Of a stretch of 64,000 bases of DNA, positions 22,561 to 34,938 are shown one piece after another. The DNA comes from Synchiropus splendidus. Its lineage: Eukaryota; Chordata; Actinopteri; Syngnathiformes; Callionymidae. The translations under genes and the position numbers were made by a program. Location of the stretch: contig NC_071334.1 in the NCBI RefSeq assembly GCF_027744825.2, forward strand, positions 4,793,437-4,857,436. The letters run 5' to 3'. Within the stretch, counting starts at the first letter, position 1; each line of letters starts with the position of its first letter. The notes beneath the pieces are model-generated. The model ran no database searches, was not told where the DNA came from, and saw nothing but the letters and a program-made list of their open reading frames with translations.

Positions 22561-23759
22561 TAGGCACCGAAAGATGACTGTACTTGAGCGGACATTTGCG
22601 TCCAAACGTCGACACGGATGTCAGGCTTCCTATTTCACTATTTCAATTGAGTTTACCTTCCGATGTGACGTTCCATAAGGAGCACATGAATGAGCAGGCA
22701 CATCTTGGTGACACTGTGTACGGTGACAATTGCAACTTTCTTCCGTGTATTTGCGTCACAGAGTTCGCTAGTTCAGGAGAACTACGAGTGCAACTTGATG
22801 ACAAAGGTAAAAAGTTTGGAAAGATATTTCCGTTTGATAACACAATGTAAAGTTGGGCCGGTACATACGTCTGGGATCTACCAAAGCAATGAAAGCACTT
22901 GCTTTAACCGTAACGGAGGAGTGGTGTGAACAGTGACCAGGATCCAAACATGTTAGCCTCAATGTCCATATCTGATTTTCTGAAGAAAGAAACGAAAAAA
23001 AAACATGAGCGCTGACCCGCTCTACTTCCACTTATCTCTTTCACAACCCTTTTGTGTTAAAAAGAGGACGGGAACAGATAAAAACAGAGACAAGGCATCA
23101 GTTCCCAGATGAAGCCGGTCGAACCCTTGCAGACCAGGACCTGATAAATTTGAACCTTGTTCCACTTTGGGCTTTTTTTCTGTTTGTCTTTCTTCTCCAG
23201 ACCTGATTCATGACCTGAAGACTGACCTGGCCATGGAACCATGGAAGGCTTGTCCAACAACTTGATTCGATTTACAAGCTCTGAAGTCGCATCAGAGTTT
23301 TTGAGTCAGACTTGATCAGTCGCAGCAACTCTCAGGAGTCTGAGCGTGTTTGATCAAGGTCAAGTAAAAATCTCCGCTGAAACACCCAGATGAGCTGGTG
23401 AGAGAGAGCAGGTCAGACGGTGATGACCTTGCAAGTTTTCAAATGAAAGACAAACAGGGCGTTCATTATTTAGATGCACACGATTAAACAGGAGAAAACA
23501 TCAAAATCTTACCCCAGAATAGTGAGTGTACTGCTCTGTCTGTGACCTTCTACGACCTTCTGTGCCGTCTTTTATGCAAAGGTGGGGACTTGCTTTGGAG
23601 AACCTTATTTATTTTCAATAATTCATACATAAGCGTTGCAAAAGAATATCAAAATAATGAAATAAAAAAATAATAAATTTCATTTCGACAGCAGCATAGA
23701 GTGGAAAATGAAGTGTTTGTACTGCCTACATGCAGGCGTTTTAGTTTGAAAGGAAAAAT
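22561..23759. other. Unique sequence, no gene seen
   Basis: No recognised repeat. Frames of up to 88 codons on both strands (22584-23260) overlap each other and lack domains. Confidence 0.45.
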
Positions 23760-24190
23760 GTTGCTCTTCATAAGAGCTGCATGTTTTGATGGTTGATGTT
23801 TATTTTCAAGATTCCTGCTGCACTTGCTGGTTATTTCAGCTGCCCACGTCCCGTATATTGCTGCCAGTCATCGATATTTAACGTTGCTTAAATGCAATTA
23901 CAATGTCAACGTTTTCCCTTGATTTATGAAAGTTTCATCCGACTGAAGTGATAATTGAATTGTTCACCACACAGGAATATCTTAATTGGGTGAAGCAGAT
24001 CCAAGCTGGCAGAACTCGAAACAACAAAAGTTGATAAGAAGCACACGCGTCTTTGATCATGTTGCCATGATAATTTCTCTTTTCACAATCAATTTTCCGT
24101 CTCAGGCTGGAGTTAAAGGGGGCTCTTAAACACTTGGGCAGAGAAGGAGATGCGACTTTTCCCCAAACGCATTGTTAATTCAAAGGCGTG
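23760..24190. other. Candidate conserved noncoding block
   Basis: Repeat-free, with a run of AT-rich cores: CATCGATATTTAACG, AATGCAATTACAATG, GTGATAATTGAATTG and ATCTTAATTGGGTG. It contains no open frame of note. This is a composition-based call. Confidence 0.33.
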
Positions 24191-25547
24191 AGTTCCAACT
24201 ATGTAATCCCCTTGTGAGGCTGACTGACCGTAAGATTATGACTAGTCACTAATACTGTCTGGTTCCTCGAAAAGCTGGAGATGGAAAAACGTTGGCAAAC
24301 AAGCAGGAGAAACAGGAAACAGACATGTTCAAGCACGAGATGAAAAATGTCTTGTTTACACATAAGAAGTAAGAGCCAGGCAGAAATAGGACCATTCCTC
24401 ACCCTCAACACCAGCACTTGGTTTTGACTGCAGTACATTATGAAGTGCCTCCGACAAAGTGAGGAGACAGTGGGACAGCACTTCGCGACGTTACGCTTTA
24501 CTTAGGTCACGCGTAAAGACAATGTTAGCTGTGCCGTGTTTTGTTTACTGTGTATTAAGCAACTTCATAATCTGACTTGGTTTGGTGAACCACCGGAGAA
24601 GAAATGGGCGGCGCCAAGGCCGACTTCGCCGCTATTTCGCTGTGATACATTTGTTCGAGGTATGTCGACTTTAGCCTGGATGCTAGCTGACTGTTGTTTG
24701 TTAAGAAGAAATAACAACATACTCATTCATGTTGTATTGTAACGGTCGACACTTTAGGTCACCAACGTGTGATGGTGAAAGTAAACAAGCAGAGCAGTCG
24801 TTCTCTTTACTAAAATCCTCCTGTTGTGAATATGAATCATGTTCAATTCAATTCACACGTTTTTGCCATGGGAATCTGCCCGCACTTCATCTTCCCACTT
24901 GTCCTCAGTCTGAGGAGTATTGGGACCCACTACGCTCACACGTGAACGAGAAGAACCCACTGTTAAGGTGAGAATTGGCACTGGGCCATAAAATATTTTA
25001 TGTCAAAGTAATAGAAGACTGAAAACATTCTAAACATTTCAGAGTGATGTTAAAGGCTCCATGCAAAATTAACATTTTCTGGCAATTTATTCATTTTTTT
25101 CCCCCCAGTACGCATGTAAAAGACTGAATAACTACATTTGGACACATAGCATTTGAATAGTCATGCAAAGTGCAAAGTTAAATCACTAGATATATGTCCA
25201 GTTTTATATGTATATGGTAAGGTTTTGCCTGCCAAAGCTAAGAAAAGTATTTCTCTTGCAAAGTGAGTAACTTTAATAAGAATCAATTGTTGAGTCAGAC
25301 TGAATTGATTTGTTTATTTTAATGGTGATTTTCGTTTGCACAGCACTGAGGTATTTGGACAGGCCTGGGAGTGGTGGCCCGATAATGCTGAGGGTAATAA
25401 CTGAACAACAGAGCGAGTTGTCAGGTGAAGCTTCATGTGTCTTCGCTTCCAGACTTCTGAAGGAGGCTCTCCTGGTTCTGAAATGATTTGTGTTTTCAGT
25501 GAGATGGCTGTGCGAAGCCAAGGGTTTGAGAGCGGGTGATGGTTAGG
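24191..25547. other. Unique sequence, no gene recognised
   Basis: 24480-24680 is locally CpG-rich, with a short ATG frame (MGGAKADFAAISL then stop) at about 24604. It could be a first exon or promoter, but nothing supports a gene beyond that. The remainder is AT-rich with short frames. Confidence 0.4.
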
Positions 25548-25593
25548 GAAAATGAGGACACGGTTTCATGAAGCCTCACTTGTCACAATCACT
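25548..25593. mobile_element. Family A MITE, single-arm fragment
   Basis: GAAAATGAGGACACGGTTTC followed by ATGAAGCCTCACTTG corresponds to the right arm of family A only. The left arm and the CTCF-like box are missing. Confidence 0.65.
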
Positions 25594-25640
25594 GGTGATT
25601 CAACTCATCCTCATTGACCACCATTGATGGTGGGGAAGTG

Positions 25641-25685
25641 GACTTTTGCATCCTATGCTGACGACAAAGGAGCCTTCAACCTGGA
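25641..25685 (-). repeat. Family B arm fragment
   Basis: GACTTTTGCATCCTATGCTG followed by ACGACAAAGGAGCCTTCA is the inverse of the family B arm. It directly precedes the RTE LINE fragment. Confidence 0.6.
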
Positions 25686-25739
25686 GAGCAGAGAAAAGTT
25701 AATAAACCTGTTGTGTTATTGTCTTTTTTTTGCTGTACA

Positions 25740-26330
25740 CTCTTTGGCTTTCCTCTCCACCTTCTGCCTGGCAGTTCCAACCTCAACATCTTCATCTACC
25801 AATATACTGGCTCTCTCTCTCTCTCCTCTGTACATGTCTTTTCAACATCTTCTTCTTCTTTCTCTTTCAGTTTCTCCCTTCAGTGGTGGCCACAGCGGAT
25901 CATCTTCCTCCATCTCCCCCTATCCTCTGCTTCCTCTTCTCTCAAACCTACAAACCTCATGTCCTCCTTCACCACCTCCATCACCTTCTGCCTGGCAGTT
26001 CCAACCTCAACATCTTCATCTACCAATGTACTGGCTCTCTCTCCTCTGTACATGTCCAAACCATCTCCATCCAGCCTCTCTGACTTGGTCTCCTAAACAC
26101 CTGAGCACATGTGCTGTCCCTCTGATCCTATCATCATCCTGCTCTCACTCCCAGAGAGAAGCTCAGCATCTTCATCTCTGCTACCTCCAGCTCTGCCTCC
26201 TGTCTTTTCCTCAGTGCCACTGTTTCCAAACCATACAACATTGCTGGCCTCACCACCACTGTGTGTATATGCAAAACTTCCAGGAAAGAAGGTGCATAAT
26301 CCATCTTCATTTGAAAAGTAGATTTTCGAT
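25740..26330 (-). mobile_element. RTE-type LINE (Rex3/Expander-like) 3' fragment
   Basis: On the minus strand the reverse-transcriptase C-terminus is readable as VVRPAMLYGLETVALRKRQE followed by AELEVAEMKMLSFSLGV. It is followed by the 3' region containing the GATCCGCTGTGGCCACCACTG end typical of fish RTE elements. Part of the sequence is duplicated: the block at 25765-25836 recurs at 25983-26058. The piece is 5'-truncated and out of frame beyond the C-terminus. The 237-codon plus-strand frame here is antisense. Confidence 0.85.
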
Positions 26331-26344
26331 CAGTTGACATAAGC

Positions 26345-27271
26345 TGACGTTGGAAGGGTGGGCTTGTCTCTAACACCTCAGTGCCTGTGTCTTGGTTTCA
26401 CTGTGCTTGTAAGACAGCGCTGCAGATCCGATGGAGCCCTTGTTCAGTCCAGGCCTCCGCTGAACGGACATTAAACTCCACCACCGTGAGTGAAGCATTA
26501 CATGCTAAATTTAGGAGCTCCAGCTCCACGTCGACTCACGGATGACATCATGAGGGGTCTATTTGAGAAGATCTGGCAGAGCTGCTCCGGTCTCTCCGCA
26601 GAGATCACACAGCTGTTCACCCGAACTGAGCCGCGAGCCCTCGACTGGTAAACTGATTGCCTTGTTAGAGAGCAGCCGGGACAGTATTGTGCAGTCACAC
26701 ATATCAAAATGTGGAGGGGCGGGGAGGTGTGTGTCCATATATATTACACTAGTCCTTTAATCATGCACTGCCACCCCCCTGCTGTGAGTCAACATAGCGA
26801 GGAGTTTTAGCAGCTCTGTGGCCTGAATACCTGGAGGGGGTTCAGAGAAGGGTGCGTGTGTGGAATGTGCCGGATCACATGGAGACCCGTAGAACGCCGC
26901 CTGTGGGTCATGACACATGCCATAAAACATTTCTGAAGGAGGGAAGCATCCATCACTCAGAGTTGGGCACAGTCTGGCTTAAAAGCACAGCGCATGAAGC
27001 GCAGTGGGGCAGCGGGGTGGGGAGTTGGCGGGAAATTTATATCACATTATGATGTCACCAGTGAAATTCAATCAGTCCCTTGACTCAGTGTTGCTTCCTG
27101 AAGAGGGAGGACCGCCTTCAAAATATTGGTGGCTGAAGTGAGAATAAGGGCGGTGAGAAAGATGAACCGGAAGCTCGAAGAAACCTCTGAGCCGAGTGAT
27201 GTAGATAGCATTCCATTTGTCCGAGTTTAGCGCCGAATATTTCATTCCTATTTGAGCAGGTGTTCCGAAAC
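26345..27271. other. Unique sequence, no gene seen
   Basis: No recognised repeat or exon. Short opposite-strand frames at 26498-26760 have no domain. Confidence 0.45.
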
Positions 27272-27440
27272 CAGTGCTTCGGTGGTGAGGCTTCGCGAAA
27301 CAGCCTCCTCTTTTTCAGAGGTCACGACACGGCACTCTGTTCTTTCAATCTTTGGCTTCACACAACTCTTTCAATGAAACCTCACATCATTTTTCAACCA
27401 AGAGCGCCACCTTCTGACCTCGGAAAATGAGGACACTGGT
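27272..27440 (-). mobile_element. Family A MITE, 3'-truncated
   Basis: The left arm has GGTGAGGCTTCGCGAAACAG. The inverted middle part CAATGAAACCTCACATCATT and the right-arm box GAGCGCCACCTTCTGA are present. The copy stops after GAGGACACTGG, losing the terminal inverted repeat. Its CTCF-like boxes are degenerate. Confidence 0.8.
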
Positions 27441-28082
27441 GCCATACCAACAGGAAAGTAATCATTAAAGCCTTACTGGGGGACAGTGATGGTTGTTATC
27501 ATTTGTTGGCACTTAAAAAGATGTATAGCACCACCATAGCGTTTCCTTAGCAAAAGAAACAGACAGACAAAAACAGACTAAAACTAGCTAACTAAAAAAT
27601 GTATTAAGCTAAAACAAACTGGAAATGCTGAAAACTGATGTTTGAATATTGTATTAATATAAAGAAATAAATAAAATATACTGGTAAATGATGGGAGTGT
27701 GATGCTGGTTCTTTATATCAGGTATCTTGAAAAGCTTGCGCTGTCAGTGGATGCAATTTTAGTTTAGTAGGACTCTTGACTTGAAAAGATCGAAACACCA
27801 GGAGCTCAGGTGTTAGCCAGCTTGCCTGTGAAAAATACTGCCCGCAGTTTAGAAGTGTGCACGTATGTTAGAACTATGCACTGACTGTGATTTTCCAGGA
27901 GTAGTTTGTCTGAGACACACCTATCTATCGTGTGTTTCCTGTTTGTCTGCAGTTGAGTGAGTTGGATACATTCTTGTTCAAACACTTTTTTTGTTTTGTT
28001 TTGATGTGTTGAGCAGTTTTTTGTTTTATCATGTGTTCAATTCTTCCGAGTGCTGATTGTGTGACTTTATGAACCACATATT
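27441..28082. other. Unique AT-rich sequence, no gene seen
   Basis: Nothing recognised. Confidence 0.45.
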
Positions 28083-28475
28083 TCACTCCCATGGTGTCAG
28101 ATATTGTTTGATTTTTGCGTCCTATACTGAAGACAAAGGCAGCCTTCGGTGTTGCATGGTGACATATTGCATGAAACATTTTCGTGAAGCATTTCAGGCG
28201 GGGGTGTGGATAATGCACTTCGCACGTGGGGGGAGGAAACGGGGTGAAAAAAACTAACAAAAAAAACCATAACAATTAGTTGTTTTTTAGCGAGGGGCGG
28301 GAGACGCACGGAGGTTCTCTTCACTGAATCATATCGGACGTCAGTTGCTATTTATAACCCCTTAACCCCGGACTGACACGCGTCAACATGCAAAGCTGAA
28401 GGCTGCCTCTGTCGTCAGTATATGACGCAAAAGTCAACGTCAATGTATAACACCATGGGAGTGAGGATGGGAGTC
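28083..28475. mobile_element. Family B element with two inverted arms
   Basis: A minus-oriented arm (28083-28175; TTTTGCGTCCTATACTGAAG, GACAAAGGCAGCCTTC) and a plus-oriented arm (28378-28475; GAAGGCTGCCTCTGTCGTCA, TGACGCAAAAGTCAACG) are inverted relative to one another. Both arms carry CACTCCCATGG or its complement CCATGGGAGTG at their outer ends. The intervening sequence is unique, with an A/T-rich middle. The structure is a 390-bp foldback-type repeat. Confidence 0.7.
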
Positions 28476-28592
28476 TATGTGAGTCCACTGTGTAGGATTG
28501 GACTCTAAATAAATGTATTGCGGGTCTTTACAGTAAATCTGAGTACATGCAAATAAATAATAAATGAAATGCCTTAACTTAACCCCAACCTT

Positions 28593-28662
28593 TAGCGTCA
28601 GTATATGACGCAAAAGTCAACTATCCCCAACGTCAATATGTTACTGCATGTGAGTGAGGATG
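28593..28662 (+). repeat. Family B arm, solo copy
   Basis: GCGTCAGTATATGACGCAAA followed by AGTCAAC and CCCCAACGTCAATATG, ending GAGTGAGGATG, is a solo plus-oriented arm 120 bp from the previous element. Confidence 0.65.
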
Positions 28663-29269
28663 ACATGTTGTATGTCCTTATTACTTCCTGTCCCAGGACT
28701 TTCTCAGGTCTGAATTTAGGATATAAATCAGAGCACCAAGCAACAAGAGATATTTTTAATAAATTGTCATTATTTATCAACTATTCCATAAGTTAAGTTT
28801 GTTGAGAACCAGGCAGTCATAATGAGAAAGTCCCTCACAGCAGTGGCCATCATCAGGTTGTACTGCTGTCACTGCACTACATCGGCGCTGAAGTCCGCCG
28901 CTGTCGCGAGAAGAAAGGGACCAAGTTATGTCTTTGTGACAATCTCCCTCTGATCAAAACAACAGTCGCCGCGGGAGGCGAGAATTAACACTGGTTTAAT
29001 GATGAAGTAAAGTTTGTCTTGTTTTGCTTGCTTTGTCCGACAAGACGAGCCGCGGGGAGTTTTTTTTTTTCTCTCTCCCTCTCTTTTATTCGGTAACAAA
29101 ATCATACGTGTGTGTGCTTGACAGAAGGTGTGCAGGCACCGTGTTGCCTGTTGAATCACATCATCAGCATCAAGAAGCAGAGAGAGAAAAAAAAAAAAAA
29201 CGGCTGGCAGATATAAATGAATATTCCTCACCTGTCTGCTTGTGTTGACTCCTCTTGTTTGGATTTCAC
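28663..29269. other. Unique sequence, no gene seen
   Basis: It includes a T-run near 29060 and an A14 tract near 29187. Short frames on both strands have no domain. Confidence 0.45.
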
Positions 29270-29830
29270 AGTGGGGGAAAAAAATAAAGGCGAATATTTA
29301 CTTTTAATTGAAAGGAAATTAAAGACGCATCCACATCCGCATGTGACAAAGCAAGATCAAAAGGCTCGGCAGAGATGATGGCTTTTGTTTAAGATGGATT
29401 TCATAAAGAAAGCTCCCCGCTGATAATGACAGAAAGGAAAAACAAAAAAAAAAAAAAAAAAATCTTGGACATTTCTCCAAATACAATTACCTCGCCATCA
29501 CCTGATTCAATCAAAAGCATTTGCATTCTGTTTGCATGCAGCGTTCCGTGAACCGGTAAACAAGGCAGCCAGAATAAATCTGATGTGTTTTCATGCTTAC
29601 GGTTGCTCCTCTGTTTGCTACGTTTTATTCTGAATATTTGAATTCTTATGAATTGGTAAATAACTCCTCAAACTTGCGCAGCGATGCGCCGATGAATGTT
29701 GGAGGGAATATACTTGTGAGTTATGAAAAAACAAAAAAAAAAACCAAGAGGAATGAAGAATATTAGTTCATGTTTTGAGACAGATGTTGTTTGGCTGGCG
29801 AGCATGGCAGATATATTAATATTTGACTGT
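29270..29830. other. Candidate conserved noncoding block with octamer motif
   Basis: Apart from an A-tract (29444-29462) it is unique. It contains a perfect octamer ATTTGCAT at 29519-29526 with a second TTTGCATGC nearby, plus several AATT/TAAT cores. ATTTGCAT is the POU-factor octamer. Enhancer function is inferred. Confidence 0.33.
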
Positions 29831-30773
29831 GTCTGATGTGCACTTAAGTATGAATCAAAGAAGATGCATCATTTTGGAGCCTACCAGGGGATGTTGTCGC
29901 TGGCAACACGACAGAAAAAGCATAAGGCTCGGCTTGGCACGAGTCAATCATACACTTACAGCCTGGAGAGACGCAAAAAAAAATACTGTGGCCTTATTCC
30001 TTTCTAATCCCTAACCCTCTCTCTCTTTGGACACTTGGAAATTGGGTCACATGTCGTGTAAAATGCTCATGTTCCGGGTTATTTTTTGACATTCTGAGGC
30101 CTGTAACCAGGTGATAGTTGGTTTAACTCAGGTTCTAACCAGGTGAACCAGCACAAATCAAAATATGAAATGATGACACTGCACCTTCAAATAGCTGTCA
30201 TTTAAAATGCTCATTGCATCAATGGATTAAGTACATGAATGCGTTTTCCACAGAATGTAAATACAGACCTTTTTTTCTTGGTCAACATGGTGTACAGTTT
30301 TCATGCAATGGATTTCTATATTTAATTCAAATTGACTTTTTGATTTCAAATGTTATCATCCTTCATTTGGTGTTTCATTCTCTGACACATTGTCTATTAA
30401 AGAGTCCATGAAATGTATATATTCATATTGTTTTAACAAGTGCAAAATGGAATACGTAAATAATTAAGTAATAATCATAATTATAATAATAAAATATATT
30501 AACATGCATGAATGAAATCCAAATTGCTCAAACTCACGTGTATTTTTTAGGTTGTCACAAGAGATTTGTTATATTTAGATGTACATTTGCAGGATATTAT
30601 GCAACCTTTCATGTTAATCTTGAGAGTGTCGATAAAAATATATATATACTTTTTCAGTTATTATTACTACTAGTTATTATTACTCTCAAAACTACTGTCT
30701 CTAAAGTGAAATGTTTGTTTCCAAGCTTTGAGAGAAGATCATTGACAAATCAGTTATGAGGAGAATATACTTC

Positions 30774-30776
<3 letters not shown>
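29831..30776. other. Unique AT-rich sequence, no gene seen
   Basis: No known repeat; frames under 85 codons without domains. Confidence 0.45.

Positions 30777-30813
<37 letters not shown>
30777..30813. repeat. (TA)18 microsatellite
   Basis: An uninterrupted TA dinucleotide run. Confidence 0.97.
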
Positions 30814-30816
<3 letters not shown>

Positions 30817-32889
30817 TTATTATATAAAAAAATGTATTTAAAAATGTGGCCTAGCTTTTATTATTTCCCAGTATTTGCCTTAGAAATAGCAATAGTAAAC
30901 ATATAGCATCATAAGCGTTGTCTCACTATGACAATAACACACGATGGAAAATGAGTGTTTGTATACACAGTACATGCCTCTGTACACAGATCGCTTCCTA
31001 CGTCCGTCCTCCAATGATCTCCCTCCAGTTCAGCGTCCTCCTCCCACTCTGGCCTGTCACACCACTCATCTTTATCCAACTGAGCAGCCAAACACTCAAG
31101 TGGGGTCAGAGGCCAGCGCCATCATGAGAGACCATCACTCCTTTTCATCCATTACTCCAGGTAATAGTCATCATCTCAGATCAGTGCTCCGGCTGATATA
31201 TGAGCCGATTCCAGCGTTTCCACCTGCGCGTCTTTGCCCTGGGAGTTTTATTTGTCTCGCATGGCTAATGCTGTTTTATACAATGAGACAACTTTGATTC
31301 AGCCCTCATGGCTGAGCTCCCTTTGTGGAATAGTGTGCTCGGATCTAAAGTATGTTACGCAAGGTTGTTTGCTATACAGATGCCTGGTGTTTTTCTGTCT
31401 CAGAAGTTTAGACATGTACGTTTATGAGCTCGCTACGATGTTGTCATAAACCCCGCCTCCCAGCATCTGACTGAAATCTGCGTGTCAAAGGCGAATGTTT
31501 ACCATCATGTCTGTTATTGAGATGATGGTGTCTACATAAGAGTTCATGAGCAGTGAGTCAGACGGAACTGGTGGGAAATAAAATGGTGGTTTGGGGCTCT
31601 TCAAAGGTGTCGGCAGAAACGTTAGTTGAGATTTGACCCGTCTCTACCTGGGGCTGACCTTTGCTCTCCTCCAAGTTAGATTTGGCAGGGGTTGTCAGTC
31701 AAAGATCTAAAGCTCGGCCTGACGCTTTATCACTTTTTTTCTAGTTCTGTTTCATAAAAGCGGCAATGTACGGTTTAAGAATATTTGTTCTTGGCGGCGC
31801 CGCTGGTGAAAGAGTGAGAGCCATCCTGCCCTCAGAATTATGATCTATCTTTCGAAGATGAAAACTGACGTTATAAACATCGAAACAAACTAATGACTAA
31901 ACCTAATGTCAAAGTGACTCGCGGAACTAAAGTCGCGCTCGGACTTAGGAAGTGACGCACGAGCTGGATCTCAGCTACACAATGGGTCGAGAGTCACTTC
32001 TCATAAAACTAGTGTTTTTATTCCGTCAAAACTTCTCCGTTTCTCCGTCGGATTCCAGTTTCCGCTCTTCTTCCGGCTTCTCCATCCTCTACGTATCATT
32101 TCCAAACACAAGAGTCCACTGTGTCGTACATACTGAAGATGTACAGTGTGAGCAGTCAGTTCCCATCGAAACATCGGATCGTGTCGAATGAGAACAAGAG
32201 TCATGAGCCGTGAACTGAGATTCACTCGGACTGTGTGAGCAGCAGCTGAACACCGCGACTGGAAAAAAATCGCTGTGTATTTCCAGCTTAAGAGTCATCT
32301 GTAGTCTGTTGGGTAAATTGTGGTCAAGGTCAAAGTTATATTAAAAAAATAAACAGGTATCATATACAATATACTACATTTTATTATGATTATTACTATT
32401 ATTATGTTTTTGACTGCACGTTTTCCAAAGCACTTTCCTAGTTGGTGGGATCCTCACTGGCCATGCCAATAATTCTGATTCTACTGAGGGAAAAAAAAAT
32501 GGTTTGACTCACCGAAGCCTCTTTCCTGGGTGAACTGCACTATTTTCATGTCGATACAATGAAGCCTGTTCACTCAGAGTCAGCAGGGACAAAACTGCAT
32601 GAATAAATGTGAGTGGGAGAAAAGTGGCAGTCAGGGAATCCACCTGTGGGGATTTCAAAGGGAACCCAGTGTTCGCCGACGATCCCCTTCCCCTGCCTCT
32701 CCACACATGTGGCTGCGCCTTTTCAACGAGTCCCCAGGTGACCCGACATAACAGACCCTGAAAGACTCAAAGAGAGAAATTGAAGAGTCAAGTCTCTGTG
32801 GATACGCTTTTAATCAACTGCCAACTGTGCTTTTAAATAGTTGAATAAACATTTGTTTATATAAAGAATCCGGTCATGAACTGTGCCTC
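30814..32889. other. Unique sequence, no gene recognised
   Basis: About 2 kb without an assigned repeat. Frames such as 30944-31297 (117 codons) lie in C-rich DNA with no domain or splice-bounded exon that I can defend. Confidence 0.45.
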
Positions 32890-33120
32890 AATTTGAATCC
32901 ACTCCTACAGCACTGCTCACCAGTGTCTCACTGTCCGCAGACATGTGCTGCACCACCCTCACATGCTTCTCTGATGCCAGTGACTGGCTTATACAGCACC
33001 TCACTTCCTCTCTAGAAACTCTGTCACAAGGATTTCTCTGGATCCACCAAGTCACAGTGCAGCTCCTCTGACCTTCTCCATCAACATCCTCAGAGCAAAC
33101 AGCTCATCCTTGCTGTCCTT
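32890..33120 (-). mobile_element. RTE LINE, inverted internal piece (reverse-transcriptase palm region)
   Basis: On the minus strand the order FALRMLMEKV..ELHCDLVDPEK and a decayed segment follow the RTE palm region (pattern RMLMEKYREGQ..LHCVFVDLEKAYD). Frame breaks are present. It lies immediately upstream of, and opposite to, the RTE 3' piece at 33150. The polymerase is decayed and cannot be functional. Confidence 0.75.
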
Positions 33121-33149
33121 TTTTTAAAAATGAGTCCATCTTGCCGCTC

Positions 33150-33890
33150 ACTGGCAGCATGGTGTAGATCCCAAGTGGACAGGTGACGTTACAGGATGCA
33201 GGGATAAAGAAGGTGGGGGGTTTGAAGTACTGAGGCTCAACTGTCCAAGGCCATGGAGAGTGTGAGAAAGAGGTGAAGAAGCGGGTGCAGGCAGGATGGA
33301 ATCATTGGAGAAAAGTGTCAGGTGTGATGTGTGACCAAAGGTTGTCGGCAAGGATGAAAGGGAAAGTGTCCAAAAGGCTGGTGAGGCCAGCAATGTTGGA
33401 TGGTTTGGAAACAGTGGCACTGAGGAAAAGACAGGAGGCAGAGCTGGAGGTAGCAGAGATGAAGATGCTGAGCTTCTCTCTGGGAGTGAGCAGGATGATG
33501 ATAGGATCAGAGGGACAGCACATGTGCTCAGGTGTTTAGGAGACCAAGTCAGAGAGGCTAGATGGAGATGGTTTGGACATGTACAGAGGGGAGAGAGAGA
33601 GCCAGTACATTGGTAGATGAAGATGTTGAGGTTGGAACTGCCAGGCAGAAGGTGGAGAGGAAGGCCACAGAGGAGATTGATGGAGGTGGTGAAGGAGGAC
33701 ATGAGGTTTGGAGGTTTGAGAGAAGAGGAAGCAGAGGACAGGGTGAGATGGAGGAAGATGATCTGCTGTGGCCACCACTGAAGGGAGAAGAGAAGAGAAA
33801 GAGGAACTTGATCCCACTGCCTTTGTTCTTAAAAACCCACCCCAGAAGACTTTTCCTCCACCTGTCATCCTCCCAAACGTAAAGATCATT
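33150..33890 (+). mobile_element. RTE LINE 3' piece
   Basis: The plus strand encodes MKKRVQAGWNHWRKVSGVMC, then LVRPAMLDGLETVALRKRQE and AELEVAEMKMLSFSLGVSRM (open from 33273 to 33539). This is followed by frameshifted sequence corresponding to the GRPKRRFMD-type C-terminus. It ends in the 3' region with GATCTGCTGTGGCCACCACT at about 33760. It is closely related to the minus-strand fragment at 25740-26330. Together with the inverted piece at 32890 it looks like one 5'-inverted insertion. Confidence 0.85.
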
Positions 33891-34938
33891 GAATCTTAAA
33901 CACCTCAACTGGCTTGTTGTCTGGACCAACTGCCTCCCCACACTTCAATTGTAACATCACCAAGTGACTCGGGAGCGAGTCCTAATTGTTTGCCATATTT
34001 CTGCCTTAAACTTTATGATGGAAATATATTTTACTTCTCCAATTTATTGTCGCTCTGATTCAGTGGAAATATAATGTCAATTGGTCTAAGTCGTGGCAGC
34101 TGAGGGGCTTAAACTAACCCACGATTGCTTCACTTTCCGAACACAAAGAAGCAGAGATGATTTTTTTTTTTTTTCTCTTTTCATACACAAGGACGCAAAC
34201 ACATTGTGCGCATTTCTGGTGTTAAACACTGGTATTAACATCACATGGCTTAAGCACAGTTACAGTCAAAGCAAAGAATTGACAGCACACCACTGAGCCC
34301 CACTCTAATAACTGAGGAGACTATTTACCCTTAATTGATACAGCCTTTCTTACCATGAGAGGAACAATTATTCCGCACGCAGCACGCGTCTTATGTTCAC
34401 AGCGATCAACACAAAGTGCCCTGAGTGAAGAGAAAAGAACTCACCATCAGCCTTTTTCTTTTAAGGAAATAATAAATAAAGCCACTGCTGGAGCTGCTGC
34501 TGCTTCTTCTTTTTTTTTTTTTTTTTTTTTTAAATCCCCTTTCCTTCTCATTACGCCTGGATATAAAAGGATTGAAGATGATAAAAATATGGCAGTGTAA
34601 TGCCAATTTAATATATCAATGGTATTTATAAGGCATTCAAGTCAATGACACATGGCGAGCAGAGACATAAAACAAAGAGTCCTTGTTAAAGTGGATGCAT
34701 TGCACTTTCATAGCTGCATAATTTGGTCTGATGATGAAAGCCATCAAAGCTGAATGGTGGGTTGTTGATCACACAGATGACGACGGAACCTCACAAGAAC
34801 ACGGTTTTTGCAGAGGCTGCCGAGGAAAACAGCGAGTAAACAAGGATGAAAAATGGATTTAAACAGATCACCATCTGTGGTCAGCAAGGCAGCGAAGACC
34901 CATGGCACCAGGTGAACGTAGAACTTTTTCCTCTGCAT
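33891..34938. other. Unique sequence; candidate conserved noncoding parts
   Basis: 34010-34090, 34320-34400 and 34560-34740 look like noncoding conserved DNA (GGAACAATTATTCCG, GCCAATTTAATATATCAATG). T-tracts lie at 34161-34174 and 34510-34531. No exon seen. Confidence 0.35.

Noticed and set aside
24590..24650. Possible first exon (ATG in a CpG-rich patch)
   Set aside because: The frame closes after 13 codons and no downstream exon is visible.
25624..26337. 237-codon plus-strand frame rich in S, P and L
   Set aside because: It is antisense to the RTE LINE fragment, whose real coding strand is minus.
33148..33702. 184-codon minus-strand frame
   Set aside because: Antisense shadow of the plus-strand RTE LINE 3' piece.
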